The notes beneath the pieces were generated by a model. It saw nothing but the letters and a program-made list of their open reading frames with translations, did not search any database and was not told where the DNA came from. The translations under genes were made by a program, and so were the position numbers. Of a stretch of DNA of 64,000 nucleotides, positions 36,956 through 44,095 are shown piece by piece (position 1 is the stretch's first letter; every line of letters starts with the position of its first letter). The stretch is from Nonomuraea candida. Lineage in GTDB: Bacteria; Actinomycetota; Actinomycetes; Streptosporangiales; Streptosporangiaceae. The stretch is from positions 62,001 to 126,000 of the forward strand of contig NZ_JOAG01000011.1 in assembly GCF_000725485.1 (NCBI RefSeq), in the 5' to 3' direction.

Positions 36956-37917
36956 CCGGCAGGAAGGCGCGCTGGATGACACGCTGGACGACAGGCGGGC
37001 GGCCGGGCGATCGGCCCGGCGAGCAGCCCGGCGAGGGACGGGGGGACCTGCCCGATGACCGGCCGGGCAGGCGGCCCGGGAGGCCGGGGGGCCGGCTGAA
37101 CGCCGGGCTGCTGGCCGGCGGCGCGCTCGTCGGGCTGGTGGCGCTCGCGGCCGTGGCGTCGTTCTTCTGGACCCCGCACGACCCCACGCTCGTGGACGCC
37201 GCGCAGCGGCTGCGCGAGCCGGGCGGCGGCTACCTCCTGGGGGCCGACAAGTTCGGCCGCGACACCTTCAGCCAGCTCATGGTCGGCGCCCGCACCACGC
37301 TCTACGTCGGCGTCGTCGCCGTCGGCATCGCCGCCGTGCTCGGCGCCCCGCTCGGCGTGATCGCCGGGATGACGCCGCGCGGCTGGTTGTCGGAGCTGAT
37401 CATGCGGGTCAACGACCTGGTGTTCGCCTTCCCCGCGCTGCTGCTGGCCGTCATGCTCGGCGCGGTCTACGGGCCGGGCACGCTCACCGCGATGATCGCG
37501 ATCGGGGTGGCCACCGTGCCGGCGTTCGCCCGCGTGGCCCGCGCCGCCACGCTCCAGGTCATGGTGACCGACTACATCCTGGCGGCCAGGGCCGCCGGGC
37601 GGCGCCGCCCGGCCATCGCCGTACGGCACGTGCTGCCCAACATCGCCTCCGTGCTGATCGTGCAGGCGTCGGTGTCGTTCGCCATCGCGATCCTGGCCGA
37701 GGCGGCGCTGTCGTTCCTCGGCTTCGGCACCCGCCCGCCCATCCCGTCCTGGGGGCGCATGCTGCAGGAGTCGCAGGAGCTGCTCTTCTCCACCCCGCGC
37801 CTGGCCCTGTGGCCGGGGCTCGCGATCGCCCTGGCCGTGCTGGGCTTCAACCTCCTCGGCGACGGCCTGCGTGACTTCCTCGACCCCAGGCTCAGGAGGA
37901 TCCGTGCTGAAGGTTGA
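36952..37917 (+). CDS. dppC: oligopeptide ABC transporter permease (DppC type) with repeat-rich N-terminus
   Basis: 321 residues. The cytoplasmic N-terminus (about 10-45) is a low-complexity Arg/Pro/Gly/Asp stretch (RPGDRPGEQPGEGRGD and RPGRRPGRPGGR), longer than usual. Then TM1, the conserved HLLGADKFGRD-type motif (YLLGADKFGRDTFSQLMVGARTTL), and the permease loop DYILAARAAGRRRPAIAVRHVLPN. ATGA overlap with the upstream permease. The last 14 bp overlap the ATPase gene. Confidence 0.88.
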   Translation: MTGRKARWMTRWTTGGRPGDRPGEQPGEGRGDLPDDRPGRRPGRPGGRLNAGLLAGGALVGLVALAAVASFFWTPHDPTLVDAAQRLREPGGGYLLGADKFGRDTFSQLMVGARTTLYVGVVAVGIAAVLGAPLGVIAGMTPRGWLSELIMRVNDLVFAFPALLLAVMLGAVYGPGTLTAMIAIGVATVPAFARVARAATLQVMVTDYILAARAAGRRRPAIAVRHVLPNIASVLIVQASVSFAIAILAEAALSFLGFGTRPPIPSWGRMLQESQELLFSTPRLALWPGLAIALAVLGFNLLGDGLRDFLDPRLRRIRAEG

Positions 37918-38923
37918 GGGCCTGACCGTGCGCGCGGACGGCGTCGAGCTCGTCCACGACGTCTCCTTCTCCCTCGCGCCCGGCGAACGGGTCGGGCTCA
38001 TCGGCGAGTCCGGCTCCGGCAAGTCGCTGACCGCGCTGTCGCTCATGGGCCTGCTGCCCGAGGGCGTCACCGCGACCGGGCGGGCCAGGCTGGGCGGCGA
38101 CGACCTGCTGGGGGTGCCGGAGAGCCGGCTGAAGGGGCTGCGGGGCAGCCGGATGTCCATGGTCTTCCAGGAGCCCATGACCGCGCTCAACCCGCTCATG
38201 CGGGTCGGCGCCCAGGTCGCCGAGGTCATGACGCTGCACGGCCGCCCCCGGGGCGAGGCCCGCGAGCGCGCGGTGGAGCTGCTGGACCGCGTACGGCTGC
38301 CCGAGCCCGCCCGGCTCGCCCGCGCCTACCCGCACCAGCTCTCCGGCGGGCAGCGCCAGCGCGTCATGCTCGCCATCGCCCTGGCCAACGGCCCCGGCCT
38401 GCTCATCTGTGACGAGCCCACCACCGCGCTCGACGTCACCGTGCAGAAGCAGATGCTCGACCTGATCTCCGAGGTCGCGCCCGCGCTGCTGTTCATCACC
38501 CACGACCTGGCCGTGGTGGCCTCGATGTGCGAGCGGGTCCTGGTCATGTACGGCGGCCGCGTCGTCGAGTCGGGCCCGCTCCGCGAGGTCTTCACCCGGC
38601 CCCGCCACCGCTACACCCAGGGCCTGCTGGCCGCCTCCCGGCTCACGCCGCGCGGCACCCGGCTGCCGGTCATCGAGGGCAGCGTCCCGGCGGCCGGGCA
38701 CTTCCCCGGCGGCTGCGTGTTCCGCAACCGCTGCCCGCACGCCACCCCCACCTGCGAGACCGAGCCCCAACTCACCGAGCCCCAACTCACCGATCCGGCC
38801 CCGGGCGATCCGGCCCCGGGCGATCCGGCCCCGGGCGATCCGGCCCCGGGCGAGCCGACGCCGGGCGAGCCGACACCGACAGGAGACCGTCATGCCTTCG
38901 CATGCTGGCACCCCGCCGAATGA
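37904..38923 (+). CDS. dppD: oligopeptide ABC transporter ATPase (DppD type) with 15-bp repeat expansion
   Basis: 339 residues. Walker A GESGSGKS, signature LSGGQRQR, Walker B LLICDEPTTALD and switch FITHDLAVV are intact. The C-terminal oligo_HPY domain has GCVFRNRCPHATPTC and FACWHPAE, i.e. the usual Cys cluster. Between its third and fourth Cys is an expansion of 5-residue units (EPQLT x2, DPAPG x4, EPTPG). GTG start with AGGAGGA (37894-37900), inside the end of the permease gene. It overlaps the second ATPase gene by 32 bp. Confidence 0.9.
   Translation: MLKVEGLTVRADGVELVHDVSFSLAPGERVGLIGESGSGKSLTALSLMGLLPEGVTATGRARLGGDDLLGVPESRLKGLRGSRMSMVFQEPMTALNPLMRVGAQVAEVMTLHGRPRGEARERAVELLDRVRLPEPARLARAYPHQLSGGQRQRVMLAIALANGPGLLICDEPTTALDVTVQKQMLDLISEVAPALLFITHDLAVVASMCERVLVMYGGRVVESGPLREVFTRPRHRYTQGLLAASRLTPRGTRLPVIEGSVPAAGHFPGGCVFRNRCPHATPTCETEPQLTEPQLTDPAPGDPAPGDPAPGDPAPGEPTPGEPTPTGDRHAFACWHPAE
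38762..38880. repeat. 15-bp minisatellite inside the DppD-type gene
   Basis: About eight 15-bp units: two of one type (38762-38791), four identical GATCCGGCCCCGGGC (38792-38851) and two diverged (38852-38880). All keep the reading frame. They insert extra residues in the Cys-containing C-terminal domain and end just at the ribosome site of the next gene. Confidence 0.92.
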
Positions 38924-39707
38924 CGGCCCGCTGATCGAGGTGCGCGGGGTCAGCCGCGTCTACCGCCGCCCCCGCAGCTCGTTCGGCCGGCAGGGCGGCG
39001 TCGTGCACGCCCTGCGCGACGTGTCGCTGACCGTCCAGCGCGGTGAACGCCACGGCATCGTCGGCGAGTCCGGCTCGGGCAAGTCCACCCTGCTGCGCCT
39101 GCTCTGCGCCCTCGACCAGCCCACCGCCGGCTCCATCCGCTTCGACGGCAGGGAGATCACCGGCAGGCCGGAGCGCGCGCTGCGCTTCCTGCGCGAGAAC
39201 CTCCAGATCGTCTTCCAGGACCCGATGAGCTCGCTCGACCCGCGCATGCGGGTGCGCGACCTCGTCGCCGAGCCGCTCGTCGGGCTCGGCCTGCCCGTCG
39301 GGAACCGGGTGGCGGAGCTGCTCGACGCGGTCGGGCTGCCCGCCGGCGCCGCCGGCCGCTACCCGCACCAGTTCTCCGGCGGGCAGCGCCAGCGCATCGC
39401 GATCGCCCGCGCGCTCGCGCCCCGGCCCGCGGTGCTCGTCGCCGACGAGCCGGTCAGCGCACTGGACGTCTCCGTACGGGGGCAGATACTCAATCTGCTG
39501 GCCGACCTGGTGGACGAGCTGGGGCTCACGCTCGTGTTCGTCTCGCACGACCTGTCCGTGGTGCGGCACGTGTGCGAGACGGTCACGGTCATGAGCGCGG
39601 GCGAGATCGTGGAGAGCGGGCCCGTGGACGACGTCTGGGCCGCGCCCGCCCACCCGTACACGCAGGCGCTGCTACGGGCCGTACCGACGCTGGAGGGACT
39701 GCTGTGA
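38892..39707 (+). CDS. dppF: oligopeptide ABC transporter ATPase (DppF type)
   Basis: 271 residues. Walker A GESGSGKST, Q-loop VFQDPMSSLDPRMRV, signature FSGGQRQR, Walker B VLVADEPVSALD and switch FVSHDLSVV. The Cys-rich oligo_HPY tail of longer relatives is missing; it ends PYTQALLRAVPTLEGLL. ATG with AGGAG about 8 nt upstream. The start lies within the DppD-type gene and the stop overlaps the peptidase GTG, so all subunits are co-translated. Confidence 0.9.
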   Translation: MPSHAGTPPNDGPLIEVRGVSRVYRRPRSSFGRQGGVVHALRDVSLTVQRGERHGIVGESGSGKSTLLRLLCALDQPTAGSIRFDGREITGRPERALRFLRENLQIVFQDPMSSLDPRMRVRDLVAEPLVGLGLPVGNRVAELLDAVGLPAGAAGRYPHQFSGGQRQRIAIARALAPRPAVLVADEPVSALDVSVRGQILNLLADLVDELGLTLVFVSHDLSVVRHVCETVTVMSAGEIVESGPVDDVWAAPAHPYTQALLRAVPTLEGLL

Positions 39708-39763
39708 CCGACCCCGTGACCGATGCTGTGACCGGCCCCGTGACTGGCCCTGTGACAAACCCC
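39704..39763. repeat. 12-bp x5 repeat at the ATPase/peptidase junction
   Basis: Five degenerate 12-bp units, each beginning GTGAC, starting at the overlapping GTGA that carries the ATPase stop and the peptidase start. Each unit repeats an in-frame GTG. Confidence 0.85.
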
Positions 39764-40942
39764 GTGATCGAGATCGACGCCGATGGAGTGGTGCGGTTCA
39801 CCCAGGCGCTGGTGCGCGTCCCCAGCACCAACGACCCGGCGCGCGGGCGCAGCGAGCGGCCCGCCGCCGAGCTGGTCGAGGCGAAGATGCGGGAGTGGGG
39901 CTGGGACCCGGTCGTGTACGAGGCCGCGCCCGGCCGCCCCAACGTGGTGGCCGTCGTCGAGGGCGGCGGCGGCCCCGGCCCGACCCTGATGTTCGAGGGC
40001 CACACGGACGTCGTCACCGAAGGCGACCCGTCCGCCTGGAGCGTCGACCCGTTCGGCGGCGAGATCCGCGACGGGCGGCTGTGGGGCCGGGGCAGCGCCG
40101 ACATGAAGTCCGGCCTGGCCGCCATCCTCTACGCCACCCGCGCCCTGCAGCTCGCGGGCCCGTTCCCCGGCCGGGTCAAGGTGTGCGCGCTGGCCGACGA
40201 GGAGGGTCTCATGCTCGGCGCGCACCACTTCGTCTCCGCCGGCCTCACCGCCGGCGTGGACGGCGCGATCGTGGCCGAGCCCGAGGCGGGCGAGATCTGC
40301 GCCGTCGCCAAGGGCGCGCTGCGGCTGCGCGTCGAGCTGACCGGCACGATGGCGCACGGCGCGATGCCGCAGCACGGCCGCAATCCCGTCGCGGCCGCCG
40401 GCTCCCTGCTGGTGGCGCTGCGCGAGCTGCAGGGGGAGCTGCAGGCGCGCCACCCGGCGCACGAGCACCTCGGCGAGGTGTACGTGACGCCGACCGTGCT
40501 GCGGGCCGGCTCCGAGGAGCAGGTCAACGTGATCCCCGCGACGGCCTCGGTCTTCGTGGACGTGCGCACGATCCCCGGCGTCGAGCACAAGGAGCTCGCC
40601 GACCGGGTGGCCGCGCTCGCCTCCCGCGACGGGATCGACGCCGAGGTGTCGGTGCTGGTGGACCGGCCGCCGGTGGACGTGCCCGTGACCGACCCGGTGG
40701 TGGCCGCGCTGGCCGCCGCGCACCTGGCCGTGACGGGGGAGGAGCCGGTGTACGGCGGGGTGCCCGGCTCGACGGACGGGACCGTGCTGACGCACTGGGG
40801 CGGCATCCCGTCGGTCGTGTACGGGCCCGGCGGCAAGTGGATCGCGCACCAGGCGGACGAGTTCGTGGAGGTGGCCGAGATCGTGCGCTGCACGCGGGTG
40901 TTCGCCGAGGCCGCCCGCCGCTTCCTGACCCGCGACTTCTGA
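39704..40942 (+). CDS. M20-family metallopeptidase (ArgE/DapE/CPG2-like)
   Basis: 412 residues. Metal ligands are visible: His100 and Asp102 in FEGHTDVV, Asp133 in GRGSADMKSG, the Glu pair 166/167 in LADEEGLMLGAH, and a late His. Hydrolyses a peptide or N-acyl amino acid. It is last in the peptide-importer operon (GTGA overlap), so it probably processes the imported substrate. The first 20 residues come from 12-bp repeats (V-T-x-P/A units), giving six in-frame GTG codons; translation could begin at any up to 39764. Confidence 0.9.
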   Translation: MTDPVTDAVTGPVTGPVTNPVIEIDADGVVRFTQALVRVPSTNDPARGRSERPAAELVEAKMREWGWDPVVYEAAPGRPNVVAVVEGGGGPGPTLMFEGHTDVVTEGDPSAWSVDPFGGEIRDGRLWGRGSADMKSGLAAILYATRALQLAGPFPGRVKVCALADEEGLMLGAHHFVSAGLTAGVDGAIVAEPEAGEICAVAKGALRLRVELTGTMAHGAMPQHGRNPVAAAGSLLVALRELQGELQARHPAHEHLGEVYVTPTVLRAGSEEQVNVIPATASVFVDVRTIPGVEHKELADRVAALASRDGIDAEVSVLVDRPPVDVPVTDPVVAALAAAHLAVTGEEPVYGGVPGSTDGTVLTHWGGIPSVVYGPGGKWIAHQADEFVEVAEIVRCTRVFAEAARRFLTRDF

Positions 40943-40971
40943 CCGCACGGCCCGCCGGTCCACCCCGGCTC

Positions 40972-41103
40972 AGGTCGGTGGGTCGAAACGGCCGTCCCCG
41001 GTTCAGGTCGGTGGGTCGAAACGGCCGTCCCCGGTTCAGGTCGGAGGGTCGAAACGGCCGTCCCCGGTCTAGGTCGGGGGGTCGAAGCGACCGTCCACGG
41101 CGG
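40972..41103. repeat. 33-bp x4 tandem repeat across the SDR stop codon
   Basis: Units start at 40972, 41005, 41038 and 41071; the first two are identical, the others diverge slightly. On the minus strand the SDR ends in DGRFDPPT-TAG, and the repeats then encode the same DGRFDPPT again three times, each followed by TGA, all in the SDR frame (33 bp = 11 codons). Confidence 0.95.
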
Positions 41104-41830
41104 TCCAGCCGCCGTCCACGTACAGGACGGAGCCGGTCACGAAGCTCGCCGCGTCGCCGGCCAGGTAGACCACCGCGCCGGCCAGCTCGCCGGCCGTCGC
41201 CCAGCGGCCGAGCGCGCTCTTGGCGGCGTAGGCGGCGTACCAGGCGGGGTCGTCCTTGATCTGCCGGGTCAGCGGCGTCTCCACCACGCCGGGCGCGATC
41301 GCGTTCACCCGCACGCCGTGCGGCCCGAACTCGGCGGCGGCCGTGCGCAGCAACTGCACCAGCCCGGCCTTGGTGGCGGAGTACGCGCCCTGCCCCGGCT
41401 CGGTGACCGAGGCCCTGATCGAGGCGAAGCCGATGATCGAGCCCCGGCCCCGCTCGACCATGCCCGCCCCGAACGCCCGCACGACGTCGAACGAGGCCCG
41501 CAGGTTCAGCCCCACCACCCGGTCGAACTCCTCGCCGGTGTAGTCGAGCAACCGCTTGCGCACGTTGGCGGCGGCGGTGAACACCAGCACGTCGGCCGGC
41601 TCCCGCGCGGCCAGCTCGCGCACCGCGCCGCCGTCGAGCACGTCCACCGGCCGGGCCGTGCCCCCGCACCCGGCGGCGGTCTCCTCCGCGCCGGGCAGGT
41701 CACGGTCGGCGCAGACCACCGAGGCGCCGTGGGCGGCCAGCGCCAGCGCCGCCTCCCTGCCGATCCCGCTGGCCGCCCCGATCACCACGGCCCGCCGCCC
41801 GTCCAGGCGGAACAGCGCGTCATATCCCAT
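41069..41830 (-). CDS. short-chain dehydrogenase/reductase
   Basis: 253 residues. NAD(P) motif VVIGAASGIGREAALALA, CADRD, NVRKRLLDY (NAAN-equivalent near 90), catalytic Ser138 in IGFASIRAS, and Tyr151/Lys155 in GAYSATKAG, then NAIAPGVVETPL. Classical SDR; substrate unknown. The ATG at 41830 is 7 nt from a minus-strand TAGGGT (leaderless). The TAG stop at 41069-41071 lies in a 33-bp repeat array carrying three further copies of the C-terminus. Confidence 0.9.
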   Translation of the reverse strand: MGYDALFRLDGRRAVVIGAASGIGREAALALAAHGASVVCADRDLPGAEETAAGCGGTARPVDVLDGGAVRELAAREPADVLVFTAAANVRKRLLDYTGEEFDRVVGLNLRASFDVVRAFGAGMVERGRGSIIGFASIRASVTEPGQGAYSATKAGLVQLLRTAAAEFGPHGVRVNAIAPGVVETPLTRQIKDDPAWYAAYAAKSALGRWATAGELAGAVVYLAGDAASFVTGSVLYVDGGWTAVDGRFDPPT

Positions 41831-41837
41831 GGGAGGC

Positions 41838-41843
41838 ACCCTA
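41838..41843 (-). promoter_or_regulatory. -10 hexamer, leaderless SDR gene
   Basis: TAGGGT on the minus strand, 7 nt before the ATG at 41830. Confidence 0.5.
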
Positions 41844-42356
41844 ACCACTGTGGCCGGCGTCACGGGCGGCCTGCCACTCGGGGCGCAGCAGCTCGTACTC
41901 GACCCCGCCCTGCTCCCAGCCCTCGACGTGCGCGAGCGAGTCCAGGGGGAAGGTGCGCGCGAAGCGCAGCCCGGACTTCTCCATCACCCGCCGCGAGCCG
42001 AGGTTGACCGTCATCGTCCGCGCCGACACGCGCCGCGCGCCCAGCTCGCCGAAGGCCTTGGCGATCAGCGCGCGGGAGCCCTCGGTCGCGTACCCCCGGC
42101 CCCAGGCCGCCTGGTGCAGGCGGTAGCCCAGCTCGGGCTCCTCGTCCGTGCCGCCCTCGGCCGGCCGCAGGTGGAACCAGCCGAGGAACCGGCCGGCCTG
42201 CCGCTTGTCCAGCGCCGTGTAGAACCCGCCGCCGATGAGCGCGGGCAGCGTCCGCTCGGCGATCTCCTCGCGGGGCGTCGGCCGGCCGCCGTTCAGGTAG
42301 CGCATGACCTCCGGGTCGTTGTGCAGGTGGAAGAGGTCGTCCGCGTCGGACTCCAC
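41841..42356 (-). CDS. GNAT-family (RimJ-like) acetyltransferase, 5' end possibly frameshifted
   Basis: 171 residues from the GTG at 42356. RimJ/RimL-like motifs: DLFHLHNDPEVMRYLNGG, LGYRLHQAAWGRGYATEGSRALIAKAF (acetyl-CoA loop) and RVSARTMTVNLGSRRVMEKSGLRF. Family members normally start about 11 residues earlier with M-ETERLILRRV. The upstream codons do encode LETERLILRRV in frame (to 42389), but no start codon precedes them; a TTG at 42386-42388 is offset by one base. A 1-bp deletion near the start, or a sequencing error, would explain this. Confidence 0.75.
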   Translation of the reverse strand: MESDADDLFHLHNDPEVMRYLNGGRPTPREEIAERTLPALIGGGFYTALDKRQAGRFLGWFHLRPAEGGTDEEPELGYRLHQAAWGRGYATEGSRALIAKAFGELGARRVSARTMTVNLGSRRVMEKSGLRFARTFPLDSLAHVEGWEQGGVEYELLRPEWQAARDAGHSG

Positions 42357-42453
42357 GACGCGCCGCAGGATCAGCCGCTCGGTCTCAAGGAAAGATGTGC
42401 ACCGGGGTACCTTACGCGGCCGGTGATGATTTGCGGAGGTTTGTAAGGCGGCT

Positions 42454-42459
42454 TACGAT
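42454..42459 (+). promoter_or_regulatory. -10 hexamer, leaderless antitoxin-like gene
   Basis: TACGAT, 6 nt before the ATG at 42466. Confidence 0.45.
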
Positions 42460-42465
42460 CCGTCA

Positions 42466-42990
42466 ATGATCACCATGGACCCGTCCGTCTATGAGGAGCT
42501 GCGCGACCGCTTCGGCGCCCCCGTCGGCGTGGAGGAGGCGCGCGCCCAGTGGGGCGCCCTCGTGCGCGCGGCCAGGAACGGCGCCACCACCCTGATCACC
42601 CGGGAGCGCTACGAGTGGGCCGCGCTGATCCCGCGCTCCGAGGTGCCCGGCGTGCTCAGCGGCCTGCCGGTGGTGTCGCTGTCCACGGCCCGCGCCAAGC
42701 TCGGCGATCTCGTACGCCAGACCGCCGGCCCGTACGACGAGGGCCCCGTGCTGCTGACCCGCCACCGCACGCCCGTCGCCGCGCTGATCGCGGCCGGCCG
42801 GCTGCTCGACCGGCCCGCTCCCCGGCGCCGCCCGGACGCCGAGGAGCTGGTGGCCCGGGGTCACACGATCACCCTGGCCAGGGGCCCGGTGGACGGGGTC
42901 GTCGCCATCGCCCGCGACCGGGAGGGCCAGGAGGTCGCGGCCGGCTCGGGCCCCGACCTCCGGGCCGCCCTGCGCTCGCTCGGCGAGTGA
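42466..42990 (+). CDS. double Phd/YefM antitoxin-like protein, no toxin partner
   Basis: 174 residues. Two Phd/YefM-like units occur in tandem: EEARAQWGALVRAARNGATTLITRERYEWAALIPRSE (about 23-60) and STARAKLGDLVRQTAGPYDEGPVLLTRHRTPVAALIAAG (about 75-113). Each shows the (A/S)R..(W/L)G.LV...... (L/P)hhTR....VA.LI pattern. A C-terminal part (about 125-174, TITLARGPVDGVVAIARDREG) is not Phd-like. No RelE, Doc or PIN toxin lies next to it. It may be a stand-alone regulator rather than an antitoxin. Confidence 0.75.
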   Translation: MITMDPSVYEELRDRFGAPVGVEEARAQWGALVRAARNGATTLITRERYEWAALIPRSEVPGVLSGLPVVSLSTARAKLGDLVRQTAGPYDEGPVLLTRHRTPVAALIAAGRLLDRPAPRRRPDAEELVARGHTITLARGPVDGVVAIARDREGQEVAAGSGPDLRAALRSLGE

Positions 42991-43020
42991 CCGCCGCCGC
43001 CCGGAGCCCCCGGCGGGCGG

Positions 43021-43212
43021 TCACTCCGGCGTCGCCGGCTGGACCACGGCGTCGGGGCCGGGGAAGACCATCTGCTCGTGGCCGTCGTCGAAGCGCACGA
43101 CGAAGGGAGGTGTCCCGGCCTCGCCCCGGACCTCGATGATCTCGGCCTTCCTGTCGCCGTGGCCGACGACGTTGGAGTGGAAGATCAGCATGTCACCGAC
43201 GTTCGCGTGCAT
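43021..43212 (-). CDS. DUF1918 domain protein
   Basis: 63 residues: MHANVGDMLIFHSNVVGHGDRKAEIIEVRGEAGTPPFVVRFDDGHEQMVFPGPDAVV. This small beta-barrel-like domain (G-D-x-hhh....VG...R.geIhEVRG..G.PPhhVRhdDGHE.hhhPGPD) is common in actinomycetes, function unknown. ATG at 43212 with GAGAGGAACC upstream. Confidence 0.88.
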   Translation of the reverse strand: MHANVGDMLIFHSNVVGHGDRKAEIIEVRGEAGTPPFVVRFDDGHEQMVFPGPDAVVQPATPE

Positions 43213-43302
43213 GATGGGTTCCTCTCAGCTGGGCTCTGGCAACTTTGAGGTGCTCTCCCACCTTGCACCAGACAGGCGGCGCGGGGAAGCGGGGCGCCGC
43301 GA

Positions 43303-43330
43303 CGCGCTCACGCCGAGCCCCGTGAGCGCG
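43303..43330. terminator. strong hairpin downstream of the TetR gene
   Basis: CGCGCTCACG, 8-nt loop, CGTGAGCGCG: a perfect 10-bp stem, 50 bp beyond the TetR stop, without a U tract. Confidence 0.5.
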
Positions 43331-43379
43331 CGCCGCGCCGGCGGCCCGCGACGCACCCACGCCGGGCCGTGTCAGCGGG

Positions 43380-44036
43380 TCAGCGGGCGGCCGGTGCGGC
43401 GCGCAGGTGGCCGAGCGTGAGCGGCGGGGGTGGCGGCAGGGGCTCGGCGTGCTCGGCGCCGAAGGACTGCAGCAGGTACGCCACCAGCCGCCGCGACCCC
43501 GCCGCCGCGGCCTCCCCGCTCCCGGTGGCCACGCCGCAGTTGGCCTTGAGCAGCAGCGTCAGGTCGGCCAGGTCGAAGTCGGGCCGCAGCCGGCCCGCCT
43601 CCTTGGCCCGCCGCACCACCTCCGCCAGGCCCCGCTCGGCCCGCGCCCGCGCCCGCTCGTAGTCCGCCGCCTCCGGGAACGCCGTCAGGAACGCCTCGGT
43701 GAACCCCCGATCGCTCACCTGCATCGCGCACACCTTCTCGACGGCCGTGCGGAACCCCCGCCACGGGTCCGGATCGGCCAGAGCCTCGTCCAGGACCGAC
43801 GCGCACGCGGCCAGCTCGTCGCCGAACACCTCCGTGATCAGCGACTCGCGTGACGGGAAGCGCCGGTAGAGCGTCGCCACGCCGACCCCGGCCCGCCGCG
43901 CGATGGCCGCCATGGGCACGTCGAGCCCGCGCGCGGCGAACGACTCCCGCGCGGCGTCGAGGATGCGCCGCCGGTTGTGCCGCGCGTCGGCCCGCAGCTC
44001 CTCGGAGGGCTCCAACTGAGAGGGATGAGCAGGCAT
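43380..44036 (-). CDS. TetR-family transcriptional regulator
   Basis: 218 residues. N-terminal HTH (about 20-65): RRRILDAARESFAARGLDVPMAAIARRAGVGVATLYRRFPSRESLITEVF. The C-terminal ligand domain is the TetR_C group with FTEAFLTAFPEAADYERARARAERGLAEVV. It is divergent from the MDR dehydrogenase gene and probably represses it; the 59-bp spacer holds an AT-richer segment. ATG at 44036; an upstream in-frame GTG at 44069 is less likely. Confidence 0.9.
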   Translation of the reverse strand: MPAHPSQLEPSEELRADARHNRRRILDAARESFAARGLDVPMAAIARRAGVGVATLYRRFPSRESLITEVFGDELAACASVLDEALADPDPWRGFRTAVEKVCAMQVSDRGFTEAFLTAFPEAADYERARARAERGLAEVVRRAKEAGRLRPDFDLADLTLLLKANCGVATGSGEAAAAGSRRLVAYLLQSFGAEHAEPLPPPPPLTLGHLRAAPAAR

Positions 44037-44039
44037 GTT

Positions 44040-44060
44040 TCTCACATTAACGTAAGTGGA
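44040..44060. promoter_or_regulatory. candidate TetR operator in the divergent spacer
   Basis: CACATTAACGTAAGTG (44043-44058) has matching CACnT / AnGTG ends and an AT-rich core containing a minus-strand TACGTT (-10 for the TetR gene). Symmetry is imperfect. Confidence 0.3.
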
Positions 44061-44082
44061 CGACCCCATCCGGTTTGCCCGC

Positions 44083-44088
44083 TAGCGT
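44083..44088 (+). promoter_or_regulatory. -10 hexamer, leaderless MDR gene
   Basis: TAGCGT, 7 nt before the GTG at 44096; the same hexamer as in front of the genes at 17896 and 25795. Confidence 0.5.
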
Positions 44089-44095
44089 CACTGGT

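Noticed and set aside
38792..38851. CRISPR-like regular repeat
   Set aside because: Units are 15 bp, contiguous without spacers and in frame inside a gene: a minisatellite.
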